Shown here piece by piece: positions 41,186 through 54,964 of a stretch of 64,000 nucleotides of DNA. The stretch is from Flavobacterium oreochromis. Lineage in GTDB: Bacteria; Bacteroidota; Bacteroidia; Flavobacteriales; Flavobacteriaceae. How positions within the stretch are numbered: position 1 is the stretch's first letter; every line of letters starts with the position of its first letter. The position numbers and the translations under genes were made by a program. The DNA lies in the NCBI RefSeq assembly GCF_019565455.1, contig NZ_CP067377.1:2982001-3046000 (forward strand). Direction: 5' to 3'. The notes beneath the pieces were generated by a model that saw only the letters and a list, made by a program, of their open reading frames with translations, made no database searches and had not been told where the DNA came from.

Positions 41186-41482
41186 ATGTCTACAATTGAA
41201 CAATCTGCAAAAGGAAAAAAAGACGGAGATATCAGATATTTAACGCCTTTAAACATTGATACGAACAAACAAAAAAAATATTGTCGTTTCAAAAAATCAG
41301 GAATCAAGTATGTAGATTATAAAGATGCTGATTTCTTATTAAAATTCGTAAATGAGCAAGGTAAAATCCTTCCTCGTCGTTTAACAGGAACTTCTTTAAA
41401 ATACCAAAGAAAAGTATCTGTAGCGGTAAAAAGAGCACGTCACTTAGCTTTAATGCCATACGTAGCGGATTTATTAAAATAA
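41186..41482 (+). CDS. rpsR: 30S ribosomal protein S18
   Basis: 98 residues, frame intact. Family motifs [15 protein letters not shown] near residue 33, then [20 protein letters not shown] and the closing [13 protein letters not shown]. It lies 5 bases after rpsF and forms a heterodimer with S6 on 16S rRNA. Confidence 0.97.
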   Translation: MSTIEQSAKGKKDGDIRYLTPLNIDTNKQKKYCRFKKSGIKYVDYKDADFLLKFVNEQGKILPRRLTGTSLKYQRKVSVAVKRARHLALMPYVADLLK

Positions 41483-41549
41483 TAATTTAAATAAAGTTGT
41501 TGGTTTCCTAACATAGGAACCTAACTTCTAAAATAAAAAGGACAACAAC

Positions 41550-41993
41550 ATGGAAATTATCTTAAAACAAGATGTTCAAAATTTAGGATTTAAAGATGAT
41601 GTCGTAACAGTTAAGCCTGGTTACGGTCGTAACTTCTTAATCCCTCAAGGATTTGCAGTATTAGCTACTCCATCTGCAAAAAAAGTTTTAGCTGAAAACT
41701 TAAAGCAAAAAGCGCATAAAGAAGCTAAAATTGTAGCAGATGCTAAAGCTAAAGCAGAAGCTATTAAAGCTTTAGATATCAAAATTACTGCTAAAGCAGG
41801 TGGTGAAAAATTATTTGGATCTGTAACAAATGCTGATTTAGCACAAGTTTTAGAAAAAAATGGTCACGCTATCGAGAAAAAATTCATCACTTCAGGTGTA
41901 GTTAAAAGAATTGGTAAATACAGTGCTACTGTTCGTTTACACCGTGAAGTTATCGTTGAATTACCATTTGAAATTATTGCTGAACAAGCTTAA
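41550..41993 (+). CDS. rplI: 50S ribosomal protein L9
   Basis: 147 residues, frame intact. The N-terminal domain has VQNLGFKDDVVTVKPGYGRN and LIPQGFAVLAT, followed by the long helix and the C-terminal domain (ITAKAGGEKLFGSVT, HREVIVELPFEI). It stabilises 23S rRNA near the L1 stalk. Last gene of the operon. Confidence 0.97.
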   Translation: MEIILKQDVQNLGFKDDVVTVKPGYGRNFLIPQGFAVLATPSAKKVLAENLKQKAHKEAKIVADAKAKAEAIKALDIKITAKAGGEKLFGSVTNADLAQVLEKNGHAIEKKFITSGVVKRIGKYSATVRLHREVIVELPFEIIAEQA

Positions 41994-42014
41994 TTTTAAA
42001 AACGATATATTTTT

Positions 42015-42039
42015 TAAAGTCCCTTTTGGGACTTTTTTT
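42015..42039 (+). terminator. Terminator of the S6-S18-L9 operon
   Basis: AAAGTCCC / GGGACTTT stem, TTTT loop and a T tail, about 20 bases after the L9 stop. Confidence 0.9.
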
Positions 42040-42076
42040 ATTACTTTTACTATTATAATAACTAAATTTTATTAAT

Positions 42077-42547
42077 TTGAAATACAAGAGACTTACCAAA
42101 GAACAATTTGATTCCCTACATCAGGAATTTGCCAATTTTTTGGCTACTCAGCAAATTGATAAAGCAGAGTGGGATCAGTTAAAAGTACATAATACTGAAG
42201 TAGCAGAGCAAGAATTAGATGTTTTTTCTGATCTAATATGGGAAGGGGTATTAAATAATGCTAAGTTTATAGAACATTTTTCAAAAAGACACATCTTTTT
42301 GTTTCATTGTCAGGAATACTTTATACAAACTATAGTCATAAAAGCTTTAAATACAGAAGTAGATTTTTTAACAAATGATGGCTTAAAATGGTTAGGTGAT
42401 CATTTGTTTACAGAAAATGTAGAGCTTTTGCGTGGAAAAAAAGAGTACAAACAAGAACGTAATCAAGAGCTATTTGGACTTATAGAACAAGGTGGTATTT
42501 TAAGTGATGGGCAGCTCTATATGCAGATAAATGGTATCATTGAGTAA
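42077..42547 (+). CDS. DUF6495 family protein
   Basis: 156 residues starting from TTG (MKYKRLTKEQFDSLHQEF), which matches the family's usual start. Conserved features include DKAEWDQLK near residue 30, DVFSDLIWEGVL near residue 49 and the terminal GGILSDGQLYMQI. It is cytoplasmic and of unknown function. The closely following ligA may be cotranscribed. Confidence 0.75.
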   Translation: MKYKRLTKEQFDSLHQEFANFLATQQIDKAEWDQLKVHNTEVAEQELDVFSDLIWEGVLNNAKFIEHFSKRHIFLFHCQEYFIQTIVIKALNTEVDFLTNDGLKWLGDHLFTENVELLRGKKEYKQERNQELFGLIEQGGILSDGQLYMQINGIIE

Positions 42548-42583
42548 TTTTTTTGCTTTACTATAATTAAATGGCTATTTTAG

Positions 42584-45300
<2,717 letters not shown>

Positions 45301-46155
45301 TACATAATTAGACTTGTTTTAAAAAGATCGCTTTATGTTATTTTGTTTGCTAATGTTTTTGAGTTAAATAAAATAACTAAAGCGAATTTTATATCAATAA
45401 AATCTTTAAATAAAATAGTGTATAATATTGATAAATAAAATAATGTGTTGTATTTAATTACTTATAGTTTTAATTGAAAGTCTTTTTAAATTAATGATTA
45501 CCCTGTTACAATAAAACATAAAACTTATTTCTATTCGTTTTTAAATTAGAAATATGATACTATTCCATCAGAAGTATTTAAAAAAACAAGGAACGATTAT
45601 ACGTCTAATTTGTATTACAATAAATAATCAAATTTCAAAAGGATTGGATGAGATAAATCCTTAATAAGTAAAAGAACAAGTTTTTTTATTTTAGTTAGAT
45701 TAAAGGAATAAAAACATTTCTATAAAATTATTAGTTTAGTAGAACAAAATCATAATATTAAAAAATTTGATTATTAGATAATAGTATGTAGTAAATATCA
45801 AATAGTTTATATAGAAAAAGGATATTATATTTATTTCTATTTTTTATGTAAATATTTTTTATTATCTAAATAATTACTTTACTTATTGATCTTAAATAAT
45901 TTGATTTTTAATTATTTAAATAGAGTATATTAATCAAATGTTTAGTGAAACCGTTTTTTACACTATAGAATTAAAACCGATTTTATTTTTGATTTAGTAT
46001 TATACTATTTTCAAATATTCGACATTTTTTTCCTTTAAACCTTCAGTAATATTCTTTTGTAATTCTTTTTTAGAAAATGTATTGTTTTATTAAGTCCGTT
46101 ATAAAGTAAATCATATCCCTTATTTTAGGTCATTGGATAAATGTATTTTTATAGT
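45301..46155. other. AT-rich intergenic region, left edge of the defence island
   Basis: About 850 bases of very AT-rich sequence. I see a small AAGGATT / AATCCTT hairpin (45639-45662). A leftward frame near 46020-46120 reads KKELQKNITEGLKEKNVEYL without family resemblance. No gene can be supported; it may be debris of a disrupted gene. Confidence 0.4.
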
Positions 46156-46163
46156 TAGTTTTG
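46156..46163 (+). promoter_or_regulatory. Putative -7 element of the hsd operon
   Basis: TAGTTTTG fits TAnnTTTG. It lies 18 bases before the TTG at 46181 and inside the longer frame from 46133, so it argues for the TTG start. Confidence 0.45.
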
Positions 46164-46180
46164 GAGAAATAATCCCAAAC

Positions 46181-48978
46181 TTGAAAAACGAAAACCAAAC
46201 TAGAAAAGAAATAATAGATATTCGCTTAAAACAAGCGGGTTGGAATATCAATGATCTCACACAAGTAGTTAGCGAGTATACTATTCAAGTACCTTCAAAA
46301 GAGCAAGTAAATGAACCTCATACACCTTATGGAACAAATCAATACAGCGATTATGTGCTATTAGGTAAAGACGGTAAACCTCTGGCAGTTGTAGAAGCAA
46401 AAAAATCATTAGTTGATGCCAATATTGGTAAAGAGCAAGCCAAACAATATTGCTACAATATTCAAAAAGAAAAAGGAGGCGAATTACCTTTTTGTTTTTA
46501 TACGAATGGTTATGATATTTACTTCTGGGATTTAGAGAATTATCCCCCTAAAAAGGTACACGGTTTCCCTACTCGTGACGATTTAGAAAGATACCAATAT
46601 ATTCGTAAAGCAAGAAAACCTCTTGCTAGTGAATTAATCAATACCTCCATTGCTGGTCGTGATTATCAAATTAGCTCCATACGTGCTGTAATGGAAGCGA
46701 TTGAAAAGAAAAAAGAAAGTTCTTATTAGTAATGGCAACTGGAACAGGTAAAACCAGAACTTGTATTGCCTTAGTCGATGCTTTGATGCGAGCCGGTTGG
46801 GCAGAACGCGTTTTATTTTTAGTAGACCGAATTGCTTTGCGTGACCAGACTTTAGAAGCATTTAAAGAACATTTACCCAACGAACCAAGATGGCCAAAGA
46901 TTGGAGAAAAATCAATTGCTAAAGACAGACGGATATATGTTTCTACTTATCCCACTATGTTGAATGTGATTCGTGATGAAGAGAACTCATTAAGTCCGCA
47001 TTTTTTTGATTTGATTGTTATTGATGAAAGCCATCGTAGTATTTATAATACCTACCAAGAAATTTTGGATTATTTTAATACCATAACCTTAGGATTAACC
47101 GCTACTCCTACTGATGTTATTGACCATAATACCTTTAAATTATTTGAATGTGAAGATGGTGTACCTACATTTGCGTACTCTTATGAAGAAGCTGTAAATA
47201 ACATTCCGCCTTACTTGAGTAATTTTCAAGTAATGAAAATTAAAACTAAATTCTTAGAGCAAGGTATCAATAAACGAACCATTTCGCTAGAAGACCAAAA
47301 GAAATTAATTCTTGAAGGGAAAGAAGTTGCCGAAATTAACTTTGAAGGAAAGGACATCGAGAAATCTGTTACTAATAAAGGGACAAATGCTTTGATCGTT
47401 CGGGAATTTATGGAAGAATGCATCAAAGATGCTGATGGTGTATTACCAGGAAAAACTATTTTCTTTTGTTCGAGCAAGAAACATGCCCGACGCATAGAGG
47501 AATTGTTCGATGCTTTTTATCCTGAATATCATGGGGAATTAGCAAAAGTATTAGTGAGTGACGACCCAAGAGTGTACGGAAAAGGTGGTTTGCTTGACCA
47601 ATTTACCCATAACAATTTACCCCGAATTGCCATCAGTGTAGATATGCTCGATACGGGTATAGATGTTCGCGAGTTAGTAAATTTAGTATTTGCAAAACCT
47701 GTGTATTCGTATACTAAATTTTGGCAGATGATTGGACGGGGTACTCGTTTAATAGAACCAACAAAAATGAAACCTTGGTGTACGCATAAAGACAACTTCT
47801 TGATTTTGGATTGTTGGGATAATTTTGAATATTTCAAAATCAATCCAAGAGGTCGCGAAACGCCGTCATCTATGCCGTTGCCGGTTCGATTGTTTGGCAT
47901 TCGATTAGATAAAATAGAAAAAGCACAAGAATTACAAAAAACTTCGATAGTAGTAAATGAAATAGTCAAATTGCGTAAACAAATTGCATCCTTACCCAAA
48001 AACTCTATTGTGATTTTAGATGCTCAATCAGAATTACAACGATTGGAAGAGGATAGTTTTTGGAATCTATTAACTCCTGATAAATTAGATTTTTTGCGAT
48101 TGGTGGTGAAGCCATTAATGCGAACAGTTTCTGATGTAGACTTTAAAGCGATGCGTTTTGAAAAAGACATAGTTGAAGTTTCATTGGCTCATTTATGCGA
48201 AGAAAAAGAAAAGTTTGAAGCCTTAAAAGATAGTATCATTGAAGAAATAAGTGAATTGCCATTAACCATAAGTACTATTGCCAGAGAAGCTGAACTCATT
48301 AGAAAATCCCAAACCAATAACTACTGGGCTACCATAACCGAAGCACGCTTTGATGAACTCATCATAAAACTAGCACCTCTAATGAAATTTAGAGAAACAG
48401 TGATGCCATTAGGTACAGTTAAATACAATTTCAAAGACGAAGTATATGCCAAAGAATATGTAGAGTTTGGACCGCAACACGAAGCCTTAAGTATTGCTAA
48501 ATACCGTGAATTAGTAGAACAAACGGTAAATCAACTGGTTTATGAAAACCCAATATTACAAAAACTAAAACAAGGTAAGGAAATATCCGAAGAAGAATCG
48601 GCTAGTTTAGCAGAAGTTTTGCACGAAGAACATCCCCACATCACAGTTGATTTATTGCGTAGGGTGTATTCACATCGAAAAGCGCAATTGGTACAATTCA
48701 TTAAACATATTCTTGGAATACAAATATTAGAATCGTTTCCTGAAACAGTCTCCAATGCTTTTGCCGAATATGTAAAAGCGCATACCTATTTAACTGCAAG
48801 ACAATTGCAGTTTTTAGATTTACTCAAAAAATACATCATAGAAAAAGGCGAACTCAACAAACGCAATTTGATAGAATCGCCATTTACGATGTTGCATCCC
48901 GAAGGCATTCGGGGTGTATTTAAACCTAACGAAATAGAAGAAATTATAAACCTTACTAATAAATTATTAGCTGCATAA
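46181..48978 (+). CDS. hsdR: Type I restriction enzyme R subunit (one frameshift)
   Basis: About 932 residues. The N-terminal nuclease domain (SDYVLLGKDGKPLAVVEAKK, PD-(D/E)xK type) spans residues 40-130. Next comes the SF2 motor with Walker A ATGTGKTRT near residue 187, the DESH box (LIVIDESHRS), TATPTD and the motif VI region QMIGRGTRL, then a C-terminal HsdM-contact region. It cuts unmodified DNA after translocation. The A6 run at 46709-46714 lacks one base, just before Walker A. The TTG at 46181 gives the usual start (MKNENQTRKEIIDIRLK). GC content looks higher than in the flanks. Confidence 0.92.
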
Positions 48979-48979
48979 T

Positions 48980-50550
48980 ATGCTACAAACAAACCCAATA
49001 TTAAAAGCCTTAATTGACCGACTTTGGAATAACTTCTGGAGTGGCGGAATCAGTAACCCGCTTACTGCCATAGAACAAATTACCTATTTGATTTTTATGA
49101 AACAAATGGACGATTTGGAAGCCAAACGTGAACGTGATGCCGAATTTACTGGAGAAGCCTATGACTTAAAATTCGTAGGAATGTTCAAAGTACCTGGCAG
49201 TATAGATGAAGTAGATAAACAAGATTTACGTTGGCGTAATTTCAAGCGAATGCCTGCCGAAGAAATGTTATTGCACGTACAAACCAAAGTTTTCCCTTTT
49301 TAAAAGAATTTGAAGGCGGTTCTAAGTTTACTAAAGCCATGGCAAATGCCGTTTTTATTATGCCAAAACCTTCTTTATTAGTTGAAGCTATTAAAATTAT
49401 TGAGGAGATTTTTGTAGAAATTGAAAAGGATGCTGTAGAGGGTGGTCATGCGTTTCAAGACATACAAGGAGATGTGTATGAAATGTTGTTAGGTGAAATT
49501 GCCAGTGCAGGTAAAAACGGACAGTTTAGAACCCCTCGTCACATTATTAAATTAATGAACGATTTGGTACAACCACAATTAGGACAACGCATTGCCGACC
49601 CTGCTTGCGGTACCGCAGGTTTCTTGTTAGGAGCCTACCAATACATTTTGACCGATTTGGTTAGAAAAGAAAACCCAACTGCTTTGCAACCTGATGAAGA
49701 TGGTTTTATGCGCGCCACGGTATCTGCTACTTTAAATGAAAATTTAAAACATATTGTTGAAGATTCATTATACGGTTATGATATTGATACGACAATGGTC
49801 CGTTTGGGATTAATGAACTTGATGATGCACGGTATAGACCACCCCAATATTGACTACAAAGATGCCTTGAGTAAATCGTATAACGAAGATGCTCAATTTG
49901 ACATTATTCTAGCCAATCCACCTTTTACTGGAAATATTGACAAAGGTGACATTAACGAAAGTTTAAAACTAAACACTACTAAAACCGAATTACTCTTCAT
50001 TGAACGTATTTACAATATGCTTAAAATGGGAGGAACTGCTGCCATAGTAATACCGCAAGGGGTTTTATTTGGTAGCGGAAAGGCTTTTGTAGAATGTCGT
50101 AAAATAATGGTAGAAAAAAGCGAATTGAAAGCAGTTATTTCAATGCCTGGCGGGGTGTTTAAGCCCTATGCAGGAGTAAGTACGGCTATTTTAATTTTTA
50201 CGAAAGGTAGTGAGACGAGCAATGTATGGTTTTACGATATGCAGAACGATGGCTATACCTTAGATGACAAACGTAATAAAACGGACAAAAGCGACTTGCA
50301 AGATATTCTTAAACAATATAGTCAAAAACCATTTACAGCCAGTACTGATAAGGAACGTGAAGAATTATTCTTTTCAATTTCAAAACAAGAAATTGTAGAG
50401 AATGGATATGATTTAAGTTTTAATAAATACAGAAAAGAAATTTATGAAGAAGTGATTTATGAGGAACCAAAAATAATCTTTGAAAAACTTGAAAAACTTG
50501 AAGCAACAATATCAAAAGGGATAAATGACCTAAAAGAATTAATATCATGA
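48980..50550 (+). CDS. hsdM: Type I DNA methyltransferase M subunit (one frameshift)
   Basis: About 523 residues; N6-adenine methyltransferase. An N-terminal helical HsdM_N domain (GGISNPLTAIEQITYLIFMK) precedes the catalytic domain with the SAM motif DPACGTAGFLL near residue 210 and the catalytic ANPPF near residue 310. The T5 run at 49297-49301 lacks one base; the repair joins VFPFLKEFEGGSKFTKAMAN. It starts 1 base after the hsdR stop. Confidence 0.93.
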
Positions 50551-52112
50551 AATTAGGCGAACTTTGTGATGTAGTTAGAGGTAGTAGTCCAAGACCTCAA
50601 GGTGATCCAAAATACTTTGGTGGAAATGTACCACGATTAATGATTGCTGATGTAACCAGAGATGGAAAATATGTTACTCCAATAATAGATTTTTTAACTG
50701 AAGAAGGAGCAAAAAAAAGTCGTCCGATGAAAAAAGGAGATGTAATTATTGCTGTTAGCGGTGACCCTGGAAGACCTTGCATATTAGCTGTTGATGCATG
50801 TATTCATGATGGTTTTGTTGGTTTAAGAAATTTAAATGAAAATAAAATTTTAAAAACATATTTATTCTATTTTCTAAACTATTTCAAACTTGCAAATAAA
50901 AAAATGCAGTTGGCGCTATTTTTCAAAATTTAACCACAGATCAAATAAAGAAAATTGAAATACCTGAAATATCAATTAATAATCAAAAAACCATTGTTGA
51001 AATACTTACCCAAGCTGAAAACTTAATCAAACAAAGAAAAGAGAGTATTGACCTTTTAGACGAGTTTTTAAAGAGTACTTTTTTGGAGATGTTTGGGGAT
51101 CCTGTTAAAAATGAAAGGGGATGGGATGAGTTAGGACTAAAAAAATGTACCTCAAAAATTGGAAGTGGAGCAACTCCTAGGGGGGTAAGGAAATGTATGA
51201 ATCAGAGGGTATTTCTTTAATCAGAAGTTTGAATATTTATGACAATGAATTTAAATATGAAAATCTAGCTTTCATAAATGATAACCAAGCAGAAAAACTT
51301 AAAAACGTAGAAGTCTTAAAAAATGATGTTTTATTTAATATTACTGGGGCGTCTATATGTAGGTGTACAGTTGTACCTGTTGATGTATTACCAGCAAGAG
51401 TTAATCAACACGTTTCGATTATAAGACCAATGCATGAAAAATTAAATCCTAAATTTTTAAGCAATTTTTTAATTTCAGAAAATGTTAAGAAAAAATTATT
51501 AGGAATAGGTTCTTTTGGTGGTGCAATAATGCAAGCCATAACAAAGGAACAATTACAAAATTTTAAAGTAATAATTCCGCCTATCGAACTTCAAAATAAG
51601 TTTGCAACAATTGTAGAAAAAGTAGAAAGTTTAAAAAAGGAGTATGAGGCTAGTTTACATGAGTTGGAAAATATGTATGGGGTTTTGAGTCAAAAGGCTT
51701 TTAAGGGGGAGTTGTTTAAAGAAAATGAAATGATCTTCGAAACATTTGAAAAATATAGTAAAAGGAAAGATCAGATTTGTGATATACAAACACCAGTTGC
51801 GGGTTCTTTAGAGCCTCCAAAAGAAGTTGAAGGCCCTCCAGTTTTTCAGAATACAGAAAAAGATATAAAAGATATGACTCTTGATGAATATTATGGTATT
51901 CCTGAGGATATTGTAGCAAAATATGGAAGTATTGAAAACCACATAGAAGACAAAGAGTTTATACTAAAAAAATCTTTCATGATAGCTCCATTGATTTAAA
52001 AAAACTTGAAGAAATTTATAATAAAATGACTTATGAACGTGGTGGCTTTTTTGACTTTGAAGATTGGAGAAAATATATTTTTGAAGAATTAGCAAAAAAA
52101 AATCATTCTTAA
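50547..52112 (+). CDS. hsdS: Type I specificity subunit S with C-terminal extension (three frameshifts)
   Basis: About 522 residues. Two target-recognition domains, the first from residue 1 (LGELCDVVRGSSPRPQG) and the second near residue 195 (KCTSKIGSGATPRGG), are each followed by conserved helices (DLLDEFLKSTFLEMFGDP; HELENMYGVLSQKAFKGEL). Breaks near 50907, in the G6 run 51180-51185 and in the A7 run 51966-51972 are each cured by one base. After the second helix an extra tail of about 130 residues continues to 52112 with DMTLDEYYGIPEDIV and FFDFEDWRKYIFEEL, which is not part of ordinary HsdS. It overlaps the hsdM stop by 4 bases. Confidence 0.88.
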
Positions 52113-52157
52113 AACAAAAATATAATCCAAATACCAATCAACTAGAACTATCAATCA

Positions 52158-53781
52158 ATGAAATTAAAAAGTCTTAAATTACATTCTCCTTTTAGAAGCC
52201 TTCAATCAGGTTTTGAAATAGACTTTCTAAATGAATACAATTCAGATAAGTTATGGGATTTTATGCCATACTGTTTGGTGGGCAGAAATGGCTCAGGAAA
52301 ATCAAATATTCTCGAAGTTTTAGCTGAAATTTTTATCACATCGAATGTATTTATTTAGATTTTAAACCTGAAGGTTTTAATGGAGAGGGAAAATTTAAGA
52401 AAGTGCATACGGAGGGTTTTTTTGCAGAAAGTTGTAATCCTGACGCTTTTGAATTAGAATATTATTATTATATCAAAGGGGACTACTCTAGAAAACATTA
52501 TAGTTCTACATATAATATTGGCTATGATGCTCATATAAAAATTATAAAGAAAGTTGATAAATCTCCAGAAGTACATTGGTTAAATCGGAAAGAATGTGTT
52601 GGAATTGAAACTACTTTACTTGAACGGATAGAGGTTAAAGATTTTTTGCCTGATTTTATTGTAGCCTATTCATCAGGTGAAAATCAAATTATTAATCTTC
52701 CTTTTTTTAAAATGAGATTTATACAATTTGATGAATATTTGTATAGATTAACTAAAGATTTAGATTACATAAAACCCGAAAGTCGTTTTGTATATCTAGA
52801 TGAATATTACAATCAAGCTATTTTATTGTCAATTTATCTATTAAGAGAAAAAGAATCTCTTAAACCTTTCAAAGAAGAACTTGGTCTCGATGACATAAAA
52901 TCATTTAGATTAATTATAAAAGTTGATAAATTTGAAAAAGTTCACAATGATGTTTTCAGAACAATTCCATTAGAAGATAAGAAAGATAAAAATAAAATTA
53001 CACGTGAATTAACGTCATTGATTGATAAATCAATTGAAAGACTTAAAGCTTGTAGTACTACTTCATATTATAATTATGATACCAAAGAATGGATTTTAGA
53101 TTATTTTGTAGATAAGGAATGTAGAGAAGCTTTTAAATTTCATTTTGCTGAAGATGCTTTTGAGCTATTTAGAACTTTTCAAGTTTTATTGAACTTAAAT
53201 AATTACAAAACACCAAAGAAAATAAAACAAAAAGTTTATCATTCAAAAAACATCTATATTAATAAAGATGTAATTCCGCTTCCATATGATGAAGAAAGAA
53301 TCTTTAGATTTAAAAATGTTGTTTTAAAAAGGACAAAGTTGATGAAGTTATTTATACGAAATCTTTGTCCGATGGAGAGTACCAGTTTATTCATTCTATA
53401 GGGCTTTGTCTATTATTTAGAGATACAAATTCATTATTTTTATTAGACGAGCCAGAAACTCATTTTAATCCAGGTTGGCGTTCAAATTTCATTTCAACAT
53501 TAAGGGATTGTCTAAAACAAGATGAATCAAGTTTACTTGATAATAGGAGAGACTTATTTATAACTTCGCACTCTCCATTTATAATATCTGATTGCCAACC
53601 AGAGAATGTTATCATTTTTGATAAGCAGGATAAAAAAGTAGAGCATCAAACTGCTAAGAAAAAAGGAATAAGAACTTTTGGAACTTCAGCCAACATATTG
53701 ACCGAAGAAATATTTGAGAAAAAAGAATCTATCTCTAAACTTTCGTTAGAAATTATTGAACGAATAAAAAAATGCCTTTAA
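52158..53781 (+). CDS. Restriction system-associated AAA/ABC-like ATPase (two frameshifts)
   Basis: About 541 residues, resembling the restriction-system-associated ATPase family (TIGR04435 type) and, more distantly, PtuA of Septu. Walker A VGRNGSGKSNILEVLA is near residue 40, an ABC-like signature LSDGEYQFIHS near residue 403, and Walker B LFLLDEPETHFNPGW near residue 425, followed by a His-loop-like ITSHSPF. The long middle region is poorly conserved. The frames break at the T5 run 52330-52334 and the A5 run 53326-53330; one base each restores FYHIECIYLDF and KVDEVIYTKSLSDG. It overlaps the micro-ORF by 10 bases. Confidence 0.8.
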
Positions 53782-53903
53782 ACAGCCCTGAAGACATTTT
53801 GGCAGCTAAGGAGGAAGCGAGAGTTTTAGGTGAATCGGTCGAGAAAGTCTTATTATTTCGAGAATTAATACTAAAAGAAAACGAATTGAATAAACCGGAA
53901 TGA
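53772..53903 (+). CDS. 43-residue micro-protein between the ATPase and HNH genes
   Basis: A small open frame from ATG at 53772 to TGA at 53901-53903. It begins inside the last codons of the ATPase gene and overlaps the HNH start (ATG at 53900) in an ATGA arrangement, so all three genes are chained for coupled translation. The protein is acidic and looks helical (PEDILAAKEEARVLGES near the N-terminus, KVLLFRELILKENEL near the end), with no Cys, signal peptide or membrane helix. I do not recognise a family. The tight chaining is the evidence that it is real. Confidence 0.65.
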   Translation: MPLNSPEDILAAKEEARVLGESVEKVLLFRELILKENELNKPE

Positions 53904-54942
53904 TAAATAGTTACAAGTATTTAATTAGTAGTCATATTATGTTAAATGACTTTGTTATTCAGTTCTTTGAAAGAATTGAACATGAAACAGGTCCATTTGA
54001 TAATGCTTTTTTTGGCCTTGACTTTTATGATATAGTTAGAAGACACCCAAAAATTGTAAAAGAACAATTAATAAATATTTATAATGTTCTAAGAAGATTG
54101 GATCAAACAATTAGAACCGCTATTTGTAATCAAATTAAAGACAGTAACAATATCGAATTAATATGTTCTGGTGGTTATTTACCAATCATACTTGATAGCA
54201 ATGTTAAAGGTTTAAGGAAATTATTAAGAGATTTTTTCTTGAATTTGTACGATCAGGTACTAGATGGTAATGCATTTAGGGATAAATTTCATACTACACT
54301 TTTAGATCATTTTAATGAATTTAGAAGAACTAATAAAAATACAACCCTTTGTCCAACTTGCGGAATTGGTGAGTTAAAAATGGCAGAAAGTAAAACAAGA
54401 GATCAATATGACCATTTTTTACCAAAATCATTATATCCTTTTTCGTCAGTGAATTTTGAAAATTTAATTTTATGTTGTAAAGAATGTAACTCATTTGATG
54501 TTAAAGGTGATAAAGATACCGTTGCATTATCTACAGGACGTTTATTTTATCCGTTTGATTTTAATCACAAACAATTATCTGTATCATTTACAATTACCAC
54601 AGACAATGCAAATCCAGAGGATATTATTTGGAACATCACTTATTCAAGCCCTGATGGTAAAGTTGATGAAATACAATCTTGGAGGAATATTTATGATATT
54701 GATACTAGATATAGCGATTTTGTAAAAGGAAGAATAGAGAAATGGTATCGCTTTTATTGGGAATTTGTTAATGATGCTGAAATGGCTCACATCCCTGAAG
54801 AAGATAGAAAGCTTGCTTGTCTTAAAGCATTAGAAAAGATGAAAAGCTTAAACTTTCATTTATTAGAAAGCCAGTTTTAGATGGATTCCTAAGAGATTCC
54901 GTTTTAGCTAGAGCCCAGATTGAGGCAAATAATTACATATAA
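53900..54942 (+). CDS. HNH endonuclease partner of the ATPase (one frameshift)
   Basis: About 347 residues. A helical N-terminal half precedes an HNH/McrA-type nuclease core near residues 150-205: CPTCG, then YDHFLPKSLYPFSSVNFENL and CCKECN, giving the Cys-pair zinc knuckle, the catalytic DH and the Asn. The rest is C-terminal. The frame breaks at the A4 run 54842-54845; one added base replaces the early stop with RKPVLDGFLRDSVLARAQ and ends at 54942. The ATPase-HNH pairing resembles Septu PtuA-PtuB; sequence comparison is needed to decide identity. Confidence 0.82.
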
Positions 54943-54964
54943 ATAGTAATAATTAATATCATTT

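Noticed and set aside
46020..46120. Leftward Lys-rich frame upstream of hsdR
   Set aside because: It can be translated as a helical stretch, but it has stops nearby, no start and no recognisable family.
51176..51190. G6 run in hsdS as a phase-variation switch
   Set aside because: It disrupts hsdS and lies between the two recognition domains, but priA has the same G6 defect and many other genes have similar A/T breaks, so sequencing error is more likely. High-accuracy reads could revive the idea.
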